A stretch of 64,000 nucleotides of DNA from Urbifossiella limnaea (lineage in GTDB: Bacteria; Planctomycetota; Planctomycetia; Gemmatales; Gemmataceae): contig NZ_CP036273.1 in NCBI RefSeq assembly GCF_007747215.1, positions 4,820,322 through 4,884,321 on the forward strand, written 5' to 3'. Positions 1 through 9,562 of this stretch are shown piece after piece. The translations under genes were made by a program, and so were the position numbers. The notes beneath the pieces are model-generated. The model worked only from the letters and a program-made list of their open reading frames with translations, ran no database searches and was not told where the DNA came from. Every line of letters starts with the position of its first letter. The first letter of the stretch is position 1.

Positions 1-462
1 GGCTACGCCCCGACCGGCGTGCCGCTGGAGACGGTGTGGAATCCGACCTACGCCGTGCCGGAGGTGCCGAGCTTGCTGCAGCGCGGCGAGACCAAGTTGC
101 AGTTCGCCGGCTCCTACGCGACCAACACGCTGCCGAACGTGCAGCGAGGCGGCTGGCTACTGGACTCCAGCATCGCCCTCATCAACCGGCCGCCCACGGG
201 CGCCCCGGTGGTAGTGCCGTTCCGCTCGACGGGCAACCCGCCGGCCGGTGCGCAGATGTGGATTCGGAACGCGAACTTCTACCGCGTCGTGAGCGTGACC
301 GAGACCCCGACGGGGATCGACGTGGAGTTGGAGACGCCCCTGAAGACCGACACGGGCTGGAAGACGAACGACCCGCAGTTGCCCCTGTCGGAACGCCGCT
401 TCACGTACTTCAGCGGCGTGGCCGAGGTGTTCGTGCGCGACCGCCCGCTCGACCTGAACTGA
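1..462 (+). CDS. C-terminal part of an unidentified protein (start outside window)
   Basis: The frame is open from base 1 and ends with TGA at 460-462, so this is the tail (153 residues visible) of a gene that begins upstream. I do not recognise the fold. The segment is rich in Pro, Thr and aromatic residues, has no membrane segment, and ends in a beta-like stretch. It lies 50 bases before a pseudopilin gene on the same strand, so it is probably part of the same pseudopilin/secretion-like cluster, perhaps the preceding minor pseudopilin. That role is inferred from position only. Confidence 0.6.
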   Translation, partial: GYAPTGVPLETVWNPTYAVPEVPSLLQRGETKLQFAGSYATNTLPNVQRGGWLLDSSIALINRPPTGAPVVVPFRSTGNPPAGAQMWIRNANFYRVVSVTETPTGIDVELETPLKTDTGWKTNDPQLPLSERRFTYFSGVAEVFVRDRPLDLN

Positions 463-512
463 CCCGCACCCCGACCCCGGCCGCCGCCCCGGCCCCGACC
501 CGCGAGGGGATC

Positions 513-1832
513 ATGCTGACCACCGCCGCCCGCCGTGCCCGCCCCGGCTTCACCCTGGTGGAGTTGCTGGTCGCCGCCGCCGTGTGCGTGCTCATCATGG
601 CCGTGATGGCGACCGCCTTTTCGCTCGGCATCGACACCGTCCGGCACATGAAGAGTTCCGGCGACATGATGGACCAACTCCGCGGCGCCGGCGTGGCCCT
701 GAAGACCGACCTGGCCGCCAACCACCTGCTCGACGCAGACGGTACGCCGAAGAAGCTCAGTAGCATCCGGGCCGACCAGACGAAGATTAAGGACAACGGC
801 ACCGGCGTGACGCCGCGCTACACCTTCGAGAACGGATACGAGTGGAAGTGCCCGACGAACGGCTTCTTCCGCATCTGCAGCACGCCGATCACGTACCAGA
901 CAGACGCCTCGGGGAACCCGCTGCCCGACGCGGATCAGCTCAGTGCCGGCACGGGCGTGGCCACCACGCACTACCTGCACTTCACGAGCATCCTGAGCGG
1001 CAACTCGGACGACGAGTACTTCCGCGCGGCGGTGCCGGCGAACGGCCAGACGTACCACTCGATCGCGGCCGAGGTGGCGTGGTTCCTGGAGCCTATGGGC
1101 GCGAGCGTCGGCGGCGGCCCGACCCTCCACCGCCTGATCCGGCGGCAGCGGCTGGCCGCACTCAGCGACACCGACCGCCGCGACCGCCCGTGGCCGAACA
1201 TCCCCGACGAGGCGGTCCTGAGCCTCCGCCGCCCGAACCAGACGACGACGTACCTCAGCACGCTGGCCGAGCTGACGAACCCGTCGAACCGGCTCGGCGG
1301 TACCAAGTGGACGTCGGCGACGAACCAGGTCGGCCCGGGGTACGCGTTCCAGGGCACGCCGCCACAGGATGACATCCTGGCGCCAATGGCGTCGCGGCCC
1401 GGCGAGGACACGGTGCTGTCGAACGTCATCTCGTTCGAGGTGCAGGTTCACTGGACGCCGTCGAGCTTCACCAAGGCGGACAACGACCTGCTGCCGTACG
1501 GGCCGACCGACCCGACCGTGAAGCCGAACCGCTACCCGGACGACTTCAACCCGACGCCCGCGAAGGGCGAGACGCGGAAGACCGACCACCCGTTCGACAC
1601 GCTGCCGCGAGTGCTGCCGACGTGGACGAACGGCGGGCTGGCCGGGACTCACACCTACGACAGCTGGACCAACGACCCCAGCCTGGACTGGACAACGAAT
1701 TACGACCCGGCCACGCCGGACGCGAAGCGGCCGCCGCTGGTCATCACCGTGCGGGCCGTACAGGTCCGCATCCGGGTGTGGGACCAGAAAATGCAGGCCG
1801 GCCGTCAGATCACGTTCGTCCAGGACCTGTAA
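513..1832 (+). CDS. Prepilin-type N-terminal methylation-domain protein, GspJ-like pseudopilin
   Basis: A 439-residue protein starting at ATG 513, preceded by a GAGGGGA ribosome site. After a short basic leader it has the type IV prepilin signal, GFTLVELL, followed by a hydrophobic helix (about residues 13-40). Prepilin peptidase would cut after the Gly and methylate the Phe. The remaining roughly 390 residues are a periplasmic domain far larger than the usual 200-residue GspJ. Together with the giant downstream gene it suggests a type II secretion or pilus-like tip complex. The family is clear from the signal; assignment as GspJ rather than another minor pseudopilin is inference. Confidence 0.8.
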   Translation: MLTTAARRARPGFTLVELLVAAAVCVLIMAVMATAFSLGIDTVRHMKSSGDMMDQLRGAGVALKTDLAANHLLDADGTPKKLSSIRADQTKIKDNGTGVTPRYTFENGYEWKCPTNGFFRICSTPITYQTDASGNPLPDADQLSAGTGVATTHYLHFTSILSGNSDDEYFRAAVPANGQTYHSIAAEVAWFLEPMGASVGGGPTLHRLIRRQRLAALSDTDRRDRPWPNIPDEAVLSLRRPNQTTTYLSTLAELTNPSNRLGGTKWTSATNQVGPGYAFQGTPPQDDILAPMASRPGEDTVLSNVISFEVQVHWTPSSFTKADNDLLPYGPTDPTVKPNRYPDDFNPTPAKGETRKTDHPFDTLPRVLPTWTNGGLAGTHTYDSWTNDPSLDWTTNYDPATPDAKRPPLVITVRAVQVRIRVWDQKMQAGRQITFVQDL

Positions 1833-1902
1833 CCGCCCCGGGCCGCGCCCGGCCCGCCACCCGTACCGTCGCCCGACCGCCCAGGCCACCGGAGCCGCCG
1901 CC

Positions 1903-4900
1903 ATGTATCGGCCGACCACCGCTCGCCGCCGGCCCGCCGCCCGCCGCGGCGCCATCCTCGTCGTCGTGCTCGCCCTTCTGACGATCTTCGCCGTGGTGGG
2001 CATCGCGTTCGTCTTCTACTCAGACGGCGAGATGGTCGCCGCCCGCTACGCGAAGGAGGCCGAGAACCGCAACGGGCAGATGACGCCCACGCCGCCGGCG
2101 TTCGACGACGACGCCGAGCTGGCGCTGTCCTCCGTCATCTTCGGGGCGTCGCCGACCGACCCGACGGCCCAGGTCACGAACTCGCTCCGCGGGCACGACC
2201 TGCTCGGCGGCATGTACGGCACCCACGGCTGGCGACAGGACAGCCCCACCACGAAGCAGTTGAACCCGCCGTACAGCGGCGCCGGCCTCATGCACGAGGA
2301 CCTGACCAAGACGACCGTCACCACCCTCGGCGCCGTCTCGGACCGCGCCCGCGTGGTGAACAACACGGCGATGAACGTCGGCGGCGCGTACTACGTCGTG
2401 GACCCCGAGATCAGCGACGGCCCGCGCGAGATCGCCAAGACGCAGCCGAGCGACCCGACCAACAACGCGACGATGACGGGCAAGAAGTACGTGCCGAAGA
2501 ACGCGCCGTACACGTACCCCGACCTGAACAACCTGTACCTGGCAAGCGTCAGCCCGGCCACCGGCGACGTGATGGTGCCGTCGTACTTCCGGCCCTGGGC
2601 GTTCAACGACCGGCCGGCCACGCTGAACGGCCAGAAGACGCCCGCACCCGCCCCGCTCGGCGGCCGCCTCGCCCCGTGGAACCCGTCCGACCCTGTCCTC
2701 GTCGCCAACACCGACTGGGTGACGGCCGAGGGCCGCGCCAAGATCCTGCGCCCGCGGCCGATCGACCAGCTGACCCCGGCCGAACTCACCGCTGCCTGGG
2801 GGAAGGCGTGGGTTCCGACCGTGGCCGAGTACGGCGCCGCCGGGTTCAACGCCGTCGGGCTTTACAACAAGATCGACGAGAAGGTTCGTGACGGCTCGAT
2901 CATCGGCTACCCGCGCCCGAACGCCGACAACAGCACCACCGGCGACGTGTTCAGCTCGATCGGCAACGTCGGCGTGCAGAAGAACGACAGCATCCTGATC
3001 GATTTCGGGGCCACCGCGTTCGAGTGGCCGAAGGGGAGCGGCAAGATGGTCAAGCCGCTGGCCGCGGTTCTCGTCACCGACACCGACGGGTTCCTGAACG
3101 TCAACGCCCACGGTAACGTCCGCGACGCCGGCAACCACGCCTCGTACCACGGGTTCGGCCCGTGGGAGATCAACCTGGAGTCGGCGACGGCGAACAAGGG
3201 CGAGGCCAGCACGATTGTGTCGGCCCGGTACGGCAAGTGGGGCTCGCCCGGGGCGCGAAACGCCGTCCTCAAGACGGCCACCGAGGCCGCGTTCGACCGC
3301 TCCTCCCGGCGGCTCGGGCAGTACGGCCAGGTGAACTGGGACTCGACCGGCGCGCTCGCCATGGGCGTCAGCAAGGCGGTGCTGGTGCCGTCGTTCACGG
3401 CCGGGGCCAACCCGTTCGCCGTGTCGCCGAACTACGCGGCCGGGTTCTTCGACGACAACACCGACATCAAGAAGGCACAGAATCACCCGTCGCTGTACAA
3501 CCCGGCCGACTGGTCGGCGTTCTCCGAGGGGCAGTCGCTCAACCCGCTCCCGAACGGCGGCACCACGACGATGCCGTACGGGTACACGTACCCGCACACC
3601 GAAACCCGCCGCCTCCGCCAGCGGTACGCCGGCGAGCTTGACCTGTACCAGCAGACGACGTTCCACAAGCTGGCCGGCGCGCCGAGCGGCACGCTGGTCG
3701 GGTCGTTCCCGGCCGGGGCGACGTACCGGCAGGACCCGGCCCACCCGCGGCGGATGTTGTTCACGTCGCTGAGCGCCGGTCTCGACCTGCCAGGCACCAT
3801 GCCGCAGGGGCAGAACACCGGAACCCAGTTCGGGTTCAAGACTCCCGGCGCGTACCCGCCGGCGACACTGCCGGCGCCGGCGCACGCGTCGAACAGTGGG
3901 CTGGTGTCGTCGCAGTCGTGGGCCTACGGCGGCCTCGGCGGCGTGAACCTCAACCGCCCGCTGGCCGACTACCGCGACAAGACGAACGCGCCGCTGTCGT
4001 CCACGAACATCACCGCCACGAGCGCCAACAAGGCGTGGGCTGACCGGCAGAATATGGCCCGCGACGTCTTCGTCCGGCTCGTGTTCGGCGTCGGCGCCAG
4101 CGGCGTCAGCATCGACACCGACCCCACGTCGAAGGACTACGGCAAGGTGTCGCTGCCGACGGAGACGACCACGACCGACAGCTACAACGGCCTCCGCTAC
4201 CTGGCCCAGCTGGCAGCGAACGTCGTGGACTACATCGACGGCGACGACATCTCGACCGTGTTCGTGTGGAACCCGGCCACCTCTGGCACGGACTCGACGA
4301 ACAACGTGCTCGGCTACGTGACCGATGCTAACGTCGCCAGCATCGCCGCCGCCTCGATGACCGACCCGACCAGGTTCGGCGAGCGCGTCGTGTTCGGCGT
4401 CGAGGTGCCGCGGTTGGTCATCAACGAGGTCTACTCGGAGATCGTGGACGACCCGAACGGCCCAAAGGGCAAGGGCAAGGGCAAGGGTCAGGGTAAGGGC
4501 TCGGACGACGACGGCATCGTCCGCTTCTGGGTCGAGTTGATGAACCCGACATCGCCGGCGATCCCGACGGGGGCGCCGGACGGCGTCCTCGGCACCGGCA
4601 AGGTGGTGATCAAGGACTTCGCCACGCCCGGTGTGGTGCCGTACAAGCTGACCATCGCCCGCGGCAAGAAGGGGGGCAAGACCCTCGCCGACGACATCCG
4701 GTACAACCCGGCCAACGTCGCCGGAGCCATCCCCGCCGGCGACCAGGACATCGACTACACCTTCAGTGACGCCACCGACGGCACCGGCATGACGCCAAAG
4801 AACGCCGAGGTGGAGCCGAACAACGGGCTCTACGACCCGGCCGGGAACGCCGCCCAGGGCGTCGTCGTGGTCGGCTCCGAAGTGAAGAGCGCCCCGACGA

Positions 4901-6966
4901 CCACGGAGTTCGATCCGAAGAACATCAAGCCGGCGCCGCCCGCGTGGGCCAACGGCATGATCGTGGCTCCGGCCCTTCAGTACGTCATTCCGAACGCCCA
5001 GTTGAACAGTGTCGATCTGAAGAATCCGGCAGACGAGTACCGCCGGCACGTCGTCCTCCTCCGCCGGCTGGCCAACCCGTACCTGCCGGAGAACACGGCG
5101 ACGAACCCGTACGTCACCGTCGACTCGTCGGACTGGGTGCCGGCGAACAACGCGCTCTTCAGCGGCAATGGGGCCGGTCCGGGTCTCGGCGGCGTACTGA
5201 TCACCGATCGCGTCGCGCTCGGCCGCGTGCAGCCGTACTCCGGCCACGCCTACCCGGACGACATCGCGGCAGCCGCGCTGCTGACCTACTCGTTCCCGAC
5301 ATCGATGAGCCTGTACCAGGCCCCGACGACGGCCGCGATGACCGAGCCCAAGCACACCCTCGGCCGGCACAACGGCACGGGCGCCACCGCGCCGGCGGCG
5401 GCGACGTACACGCCCGCCACGATTCCGCCCGCCGCGGCCGCGCCGGCGAAACTGACCGACACCGTGATGGCCCCCTACGACTGGCTCGTCCACCTGGACC
5501 GGTCGCTCGTCAGCCAGATGGAGTTGCTCACGCTCCAGGCCGGGAAGCCGCACGAAGTGACGTACTACTTCCTCCAGCCCCCGACGGCGACGAACGAGAG
5601 CATTCGCAAGCAGGTCGGCTTCGCCCCCTGGTTCGGGGTGGCTCCCGAAGGCGCAACGGCCCCCCAGATCGGGGGCCACCCGTACACCCTCCTCGGCCGC
5701 TCGGCCGTGGACATGGGGGGCCGGTCGAACAACGGCCTCGTCCGCGGCCTGGAGTACCTGCGGGTGAAGCCGTGGACCTACGGCGTGCCGGCCGGCGGCC
5801 GCTTCCACGGCAAGCTGAACGTGAACACGACTCAGGACATTCGCGTCTGGAACGCCCTGTCCGACCCGCAGGAGCCGCGGAAGGTTCAGGAGTTCACGCA
5901 GGCCGACTCGGACAAACTGTGGACGAGTCTGTTTACGTCGCCGACCACTGGCGGTACCCCGGGCAGCGGCGTCCGCACGTACACCTCTCAGCAGTTGACA
6001 GACGCCATCAGCCAGAAGTGGACGGTGCCGGCGCCGGGCGAGACGGTGGACGACGCCGACCCTTACATCGACCCGGAGGCGAAGAACTACAACGCCCGGC
6101 TGGCGTCGCTGGACCGGCCGTTCAAGCCGTTCGGCGGCGTCGACGCGGCCCGCCCGCCGGCGGCCGGGATGTGGACTCCGCCGATGATCGCCCCCGGCGG
6201 GGCCGGCTTGCAGGACACCATCTTCCGGGCCGACCCCACACTGATGACGGTGACGGGCCAGCCGCGGCTCTACGGCTCGACGGCCCACCCGTACCTGGAC
6301 GCCGAGTTGACTCGGAAGATCGCCAACAACACCACGACGGTGAGCAACATCTTTACCGTCCACCTCACCATCGTGTACCACCAGGTGCGGGTGGGCAATG
6401 ACGAGCAGGTGCAAGTCCTGGAAAACGACGGCACCACTGTTTCGACGAAGCTCCGCAACCGGATCGGAGCGGAAGCGTTCCGCGAGGTGCCCGGCGACAT
6501 GCGGCAGCAGTACATGGCGGTGGTGGATCGGTCGAGCGCCGTCGTGAAGCCTGACACGAACTACACCGGCCAGACGCTGCAAAACATCCCGTACTACGTC
6601 GCACTGGACGCGAACGTGAACAAGGGTGACACCGACTTCACGATTACTAACGGGACGGCGAACGGCACGAACTCGGTGCTCGTGTACGCCGACGGCAACC
6701 TGATGGAGATTCGGCCCGGCGATACGATCGTGGTCGGCAGCGGGGTCGAGGCCGAGTTGGTGACCGTGAGTAGCATCCCGTCAGCGGGCACGCTTCGGCT
6801 CGGAGCTGGTGGCTTCGCTCGGCCGCACCCGGCCGGGACGGTGGTAACGAATGCGGCGTTCGGCAGGCCGACGCAGCCCGGGTCGTTGTTCAACCCGATC
6901 AAGGCGCCGGACACCTTCCGGCGGAACTACCCGCTGCTCATCCCGACGGCCACCCGGGTGCGGTAG
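1903..6966 (+). CDS. Very large GspK/PilX-like membrane-anchored protein
   Basis: A 1,687-residue protein with ATG start at 1903, 70 bases after the pseudopilin gene. A basic N-terminus (RRPAARRGA) leads into one hydrophobic helix at about residues 24-45, the arrangement seen in PilX/GspK minor pilins that begin near Arg-Gly-Ala. The rest is a huge Thr/Pro/Asn-rich extracellular region. It holds a Gly-Lys low-complexity run at about residues 855-866 encoded by hexamer repeats. GspK proteins are usually 300-400 residues, so this is about five times larger. Function is not known; a surface or pseudopilus-tip component is a reasonable guess from context. A strong hairpin follows the stop. Confidence 0.65.
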   Translation: MYRPTTARRRPAARRGAILVVVLALLTIFAVVGIAFVFYSDGEMVAARYAKEAENRNGQMTPTPPAFDDDAELALSSVIFGASPTDPTAQVTNSLRGHDLLGGMYGTHGWRQDSPTTKQLNPPYSGAGLMHEDLTKTTVTTLGAVSDRARVVNNTAMNVGGAYYVVDPEISDGPREIAKTQPSDPTNNATMTGKKYVPKNAPYTYPDLNNLYLASVSPATGDVMVPSYFRPWAFNDRPATLNGQKTPAPAPLGGRLAPWNPSDPVLVANTDWVTAEGRAKILRPRPIDQLTPAELTAAWGKAWVPTVAEYGAAGFNAVGLYNKIDEKVRDGSIIGYPRPNADNSTTGDVFSSIGNVGVQKNDSILIDFGATAFEWPKGSGKMVKPLAAVLVTDTDGFLNVNAHGNVRDAGNHASYHGFGPWEINLESATANKGEASTIVSARYGKWGSPGARNAVLKTATEAAFDRSSRRLGQYGQVNWDSTGALAMGVSKAVLVPSFTAGANPFAVSPNYAAGFFDDNTDIKKAQNHPSLYNPADWSAFSEGQSLNPLPNGGTTTMPYGYTYPHTETRRLRQRYAGELDLYQQTTFHKLAGAPSGTLVGSFPAGATYRQDPAHPRRMLFTSLSAGLDLPGTMPQGQNTGTQFGFKTPGAYPPATLPAPAHASNSGLVSSQSWAYGGLGGVNLNRPLADYRDKTNAPLSSTNITATSANKAWADRQNMARDVFVRLVFGVGASGVSIDTDPTSKDYGKVSLPTETTTTDSYNGLRYLAQLAANVVDYIDGDDISTVFVWNPATSGTDSTNNVLGYVTDANVASIAAASMTDPTRFGERVVFGVEVPRLVINEVYSEIVDDPNGPKGKGKGKGQGKGSDDDGIVRFWVELMNPTSPAIPTGAPDGVLGTGKVVIKDFATPGVVPYKLTIARGKKGGKTLADDIRYNPANVAGAIPAGDQDIDYTFSDATDGTGMTPKNAEVEPNNGLYDPAGNAAQGVVVVGSEVKSAPTTTEFDPKNIKPAPPAWANGMIVAPALQYVIPNAQLNSVDLKNPADEYRRHVVLLRRLANPYLPENTATNPYVTVDSSDWVPANNALFSGNGAGPGLGGVLITDRVALGRVQPYSGHAYPDDIAAAALLTYSFPTSMSLYQAPTTAAMTEPKHTLGRHNGTGATAPAAATYTPATIPPAAAAPAKLTDTVMAPYDWLVHLDRSLVSQMELLTLQAGKPHEVTYYFLQPPTATNESIRKQVGFAPWFGVAPEGATAPQIGGHPYTLLGRSAVDMGGRSNNGLVRGLEYLRVKPWTYGVPAGGRFHGKLNVNTTQDIRVWNALSDPQEPRKVQEFTQADSDKLWTSLFTSPTTGGTPGSGVRTYTSQQLTDAISQKWTVPAPGETVDDADPYIDPEAKNYNARLASLDRPFKPFGGVDAARPPAAGMWTPPMIAPGGAGLQDTIFRADPTLMTVTGQPRLYGSTAHPYLDAELTRKIANNTTTVSNIFTVHLTIVYHQVRVGNDEQVQVLENDGTTVSTKLRNRIGAEAFREVPGDMRQQYMAVVDRSSAVVKPDTNYTGQTLQNIPYYVALDANVNKGDTDFTITNGTANGTNSVLVYADGNLMEIRPGDTIVVGSGVEAELVTVSSIPSAGTLRLGAGGFARPHPAGTVVTNAAFGRPTQPGSLFNPIKAPDTFRRNYPLLIPTATRVR
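4465..4500 (+). repeat. Six tandem copies of an AAGGGC-type hexamer inside the giant gene
   Basis: Hexamers AAGGGC, AAGGGC, AAGGGC, AAGGGT, CAGGGT, AAGGGC run in register with codons and encode alternating Lys/Gln-Gly. Such in-frame repeats are prone to slippage in multiples of two residues without breaking the frame. Confidence 0.85.
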
Positions 6967-6985
6967 TCGTTCTGTCGAGTCGAAA

Positions 6986-7020
6986 CCGAACGCCCGGGGT
7001 AGTTGTCCCCGGGCGTTCGG
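6986..7020. terminator. Perfect 14-bp hairpin between convergent genes
   Basis: Arms 6986-6999 and 7007-7020 are perfectly complementary around the 7-base loop TAGTTGT. It sits between the stop of the giant gene (6966) and the stop of the minus-strand peptidase (7032), so it can serve both directions. There is no long T run. Confidence 0.75.
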
Positions 7021-7031
7021 CATTGGTGCTA

Positions 7032-7955
7032 TTAAGCGGTCGGCGGCACTTCCTTCGCCCGCAGCATCTCCACGCGGCCGTCGCGGCCTACGGCGTACAC
7101 GAAGTCGGCGCGGCTGGTACACGCCGCCCCCGGCACGCCCTGCCGGTCCAGCGCCAGGAACGCTACCTGCGCCGGGTGCACACCGCGGCGGGCGGCGGCG
7201 GCGTTGACGCGCCGGCAGGCCAGCTCACACGCCTCCTGCGCCGACTTCCCGGACCGCATCTGCTCGACCACGAACAGGCTGCCGCCGATGCGGATGATCT
7301 CTTCGCCGACGCCGGTCGCGCCCGCGGCGCCGGCCTGGTCGTCGACGTACAGCCCGGCCCCGATGATCGGGGAATCCCCCACGCGGCCCGGCAACTTATA
7401 GGCCAGGCCGCTGGTGGTGCACACGCCGCCGAGGTTGCCGCGCTGGTCGTGTGCCAGCACCGTCACGGTGTCGTGATTCCCCTCGTCCACCTGCTGCGGG
7501 GGGGCGGGGCCGTCCTTCTTCGGGGGCGGGGGCGCGGGCCGGCGGTTCGGGTGCTTCTCCTCCCACTCGCGCATCGCGGCCACGGTGTACGGGTACTCCA
7601 GCGGGAACCCCTCCTGCAGCGCGAACCACTTCGCCCCCTCGCCGACGAGGAGGATGTGCGGCGTCTTCTCCATGACGCGGCGGGCGACCGCGGCCGGGTG
7701 GCGGACGTGTTCGAGCCCGGCGACGGCGCCGCACGACAGGGTGCGGCCGTCCATCACACAGGCGTCGAGCGTCAGCCGGCCGATGCGGTCCGGGAGGCTG
7801 CCGAAGCCGACGGACGTGCGGCTGGCGGTGTCGTCCTCGACGGCCTGCGCCCCGGCGAGGGCGGCATCGAGTGCAGCCTCCCCTTTGATGAGCCGGGCGA
7901 GTCCCGTCTCGACGGCCAATTTCCCGAAGGGCCAGGTGGCGATGATGGTGGGCAT
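7032..7955 (-). CDS. Isoaspartyl peptidase / glycosylasparaginase-family N-terminal nucleophile hydrolase
   Basis: A 307-residue Ntn-hydrolase. The autocleavage site is visible as NHDTV, cutting before Thr163, which becomes the nucleophile of the beta chain. It is followed by the family's conserved GNLGGVCTTSG block and the GDSPIIGAG substrate loop. A Pro-rich linker (about residues 139-155) precedes the cleavage site, which is typical of the flexible end of the alpha chain. Such enzymes hydrolyse beta-aspartyl peptides or N-glycosyl-asparagine; the substrate cannot be fixed from sequence. I chose ATG 7955 because it gives the usual family N-terminus; an upstream in-frame start at 8195 would add 80 atypical residues. 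Confidence 0.88.
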   Translation of the reverse strand: MPTIIATWPFGKLAVETGLARLIKGEAALDAALAGAQAVEDDTASRTSVGFGSLPDRIGRLTLDACVMDGRTLSCGAVAGLEHVRHPAAVARRVMEKTPHILLVGEGAKWFALQEGFPLEYPYTVAAMREWEEKHPNRRPAPPPPKKDGPAPPQQVDEGNHDTVTVLAHDQRGNLGGVCTTSGLAYKLPGRVGDSPIIGAGLYVDDQAGAAGATGVGEEIIRIGGSLFVVEQMRSGKSAQEACELACRRVNAAAARRGVHPAQVAFLALDRQGVPGAACTSRADFVYAVGRDGRVEMLRAKEVPPTA

Positions 7956-7974
7956 GCGGTGGTTCTGGGGTTCG

Positions 7975-8057
7975 GAGTTTCGTGTTACGGCCCTGGATAG
8001 CGTACCAGCCTGCGCTAGGCGGCGGAACCACTCGATCAAACACGAATCACGAAACTC
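7975..8057. repeat. Inverted repeat GAGTTTCGTG / CACGAAACTC in intergenic DNA
   Basis: A 10-bp perfect inverted repeat (7975-7984 and 8048-8057) separated by 63 bases, between the divergent peptidase and the gene at 8146. The GAGTTTCG core is shared with the repeat block at 27938-28031. Confidence 0.6.
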
Positions 8058-8145
8058 TGCCCCGGCCTTGATCTCGTCTTCACCCACGACCCCAGGCCGC
8101 GGACGAAGTACCCTGTAGAGCCGACCCAGACACCCACGGTGCCCC

Positions 8146-8424
8146 ATGACGCCAGACCGTGCCGCGCTCCTCGCTCGGGTCGAAGCCTTTGACATCGGCG
8201 GCCCGACTAACCCTGCCCTCCCCTTCGCTGCACGGCTGGCGCGCGAGCACGGCTGGAGCCGGCCCTACGAAGACCGCGTGCTCCACGAATACAAGCGGTT
8301 CGCGTTCCTAGCCGCGGCCGGGTTCGGGCCGGTGTGCCCGTCCGAGGACGTTGACGCGGCGTGGCACCTCCACCTGACCTACATCCGCAGTTACTGGACG
8401 CGGTTCTGCGGCGAGGTGCACTGA
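8146..8424 (+). CDS. N-terminal fragment of a glycine-rich-domain membrane protein (TIGR04222-like)
   Basis: Ninety-two residues from ATG 8146 to TGA 8424. The C-terminal half carries the hallmark of TIGR04222-like proteins: a tyrosine/basic helix (YKRF) followed by DAAWHLHLTYIRSYW. Intact family members then continue into a TRGGE-like motif, membrane helices and a Cys/Gly-rich tail. Here the frame closes just after FCGEV, and the missing features appear in another frame directly downstream. The gene therefore looks truncated by a frameshift or small deletion near 8415-8425. Family assignment is from memory of the motif. Confidence 0.6.
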   Translation: MTPDRAALLARVEAFDIGGPTNPALPFAARLAREHGWSRPYEDRVLHEYKRFAFLAAAGFGPVCPSEDVDAAWHLHLTYIRSYWTRFCGEVH

Positions 8425-8726
8425 CGCGGCGAGGCGAGGCGGCGCTGCACCGGACGCGGGACCGGCACTGGAACCTGAGCGAGAAGGTACCCGCTGGGGC
8501 CGACGTGGGGTTGGCGGTAGCCCTGTTCGGGACGGTCGTACTGACGGGCACAGCCCACGACTTCCTACGGTCGTGGTACCCACGGCAAGCGCATTCCAGG
8601 TCGAGCGGCGGTTGCGGCTCGGGCTGTGGCGCGGGTGGAAACGGCGGCTGTGGCGTGGGCGACGGCGGAGACGGGGGATGTGGCGGCTGCGGCGGTGGGG
8701 GCTGTGGTGGCGGTGGTGGCGATTGA
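8425..8726 (+). pseudogene. Frame-shifted C-terminal remnant of the gene at 8146
   Basis: Frame 3 (the frame containing 8361-8726) reads TRRGEAALHR immediately after the upstream stop, then a hydrophobic stretch (GLAVALFGTVVLTGTA) and a tail of about 45 residues almost wholly Gly and Cys, ending at TGA 8724-8726. These are the features expected to follow the upstream fragment in an intact protein. The segment between the TRRGE motif and the helix is shorter than usual, so DNA may also have been lost. It has no start of its own at a sensible place. Confidence 0.5.
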
Positions 8727-8811
8727 GCCGACGGGCGTTTGACCGCGGTCGAATCGGGTGCTACGGGTTGAGGTGGGCGACGAACCGCCCGCTCGCCCGA
8801 GACCGCCGCCG

Positions 8812-9534
8812 ATGCCCTTGTCCCCGACATCCGACCCGAACCCGTCCATCCCGGCGACGCGCCGCAGGGTGTGGGCTGCGCCGGCTCTCCGCTCGCACGG
8901 CCTCATCGTCCTCACCGCCGACCAACTCGTTCTCTCGCCCGACCGCGGACCGCCCCGCCCCGAGGTGCGGGCGGCTGCCGAACTCGGCGACGACCTGGAC
9001 GAACTGTTCGGCCCGCTGGCGACGACAATCGAGCTACGGAGCGTTGGGCGGGCGACGCTCGACCTGCTGCGGAACGCGGTCACGCTGGCCTATGCCGGCC
9101 CCGCGGGCACGACCCGGGTGCGGATCGAGTTCGATGCCGCCGACGCGGCCGATTCCTGTTTCACGAAACTCTGGCGTCGCATGGGCCAGGACTGCGTGCT
9201 CCGCCCCTACCGCCGCGAAGGGTGGGCACTGGCCGCAGCCCCGCTCGGGCTACTGGCAGCCGTGCTGCTTCTGACCGCGGTACTCACCTTGACCGTGAGC
9301 TCGTTCGACGAAAACGCTCACGACCGCCCGACGGGGGTGGTGAGCATTCCCGCCGCGGGCAGCCTCGGCAACCCGGGCGACGCCGCGATGTCACCGTTGG
9401 AGCAGTGGATCGGCTGGATGGACTGGCGGGTGATCTGCGGCTTCGGCGGTGCGGCCGCGGCGGGGACACAAGTGTGGTTGTACCGCCGGCTCACGGCACC
9501 GCCGCGGGCGCTGGTCGTGGTTCGCAGTTCGTAG
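8812..9534 (+). CDS. Hypothetical membrane protein
   Basis: A 240-residue protein from ATG 8812. I recognise no family. A soluble N-terminal region of about 140 residues is followed by a strong hydrophobic helix (APLGLLAAVLLLTAVLTLTV, about residues 143-165) and a weaker one near residues 205-225. It lies in a run of plus-strand genes of unknown linkage. An in-frame start at 8758 is possible but would give an Arg/Pro-rich leader typical of read-through in high-GC DNA. Confidence 0.55.
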   Translation: MPLSPTSDPNPSIPATRRRVWAAPALRSHGLIVLTADQLVLSPDRGPPRPEVRAAAELGDDLDELFGPLATTIELRSVGRATLDLLRNAVTLAYAGPAGTTRVRIEFDAADAADSCFTKLWRRMGQDCVLRPYRREGWALAAAPLGLLAAVLLLTAVLTLTVSSFDENAHDRPTGVVSIPAAGSLGNPGDAAMSPLEQWIGWMDWRVICGFGGAAAAGTQVWLYRRLTAPPRALVVVRSS

Positions 9535-9562
9535 GCCGGCTCCGTTTCGCGCGAGGACGACG

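Noticed and set aside
279-2003. Long minus-strand frame opposite the pseudopilin gene
   Set aside because: Arg/Val/Gly-rich shadow of high third-position GC in the plus-strand gene; no ribosome site or recognisable domain.
4465-4500. CRISPR-like repeats
   Set aside because: The hexamers are contiguous, with no spacers, and encode a Lys-Gly run in frame.
2020-6582. A 1,520-codon minus-strand frame opposite the giant gene
   Set aside because: Long antisense frames are usual in DNA of this GC content. The composition is Arg/Val/His-rich with no domain, whereas the plus frame has a proper membrane helix.
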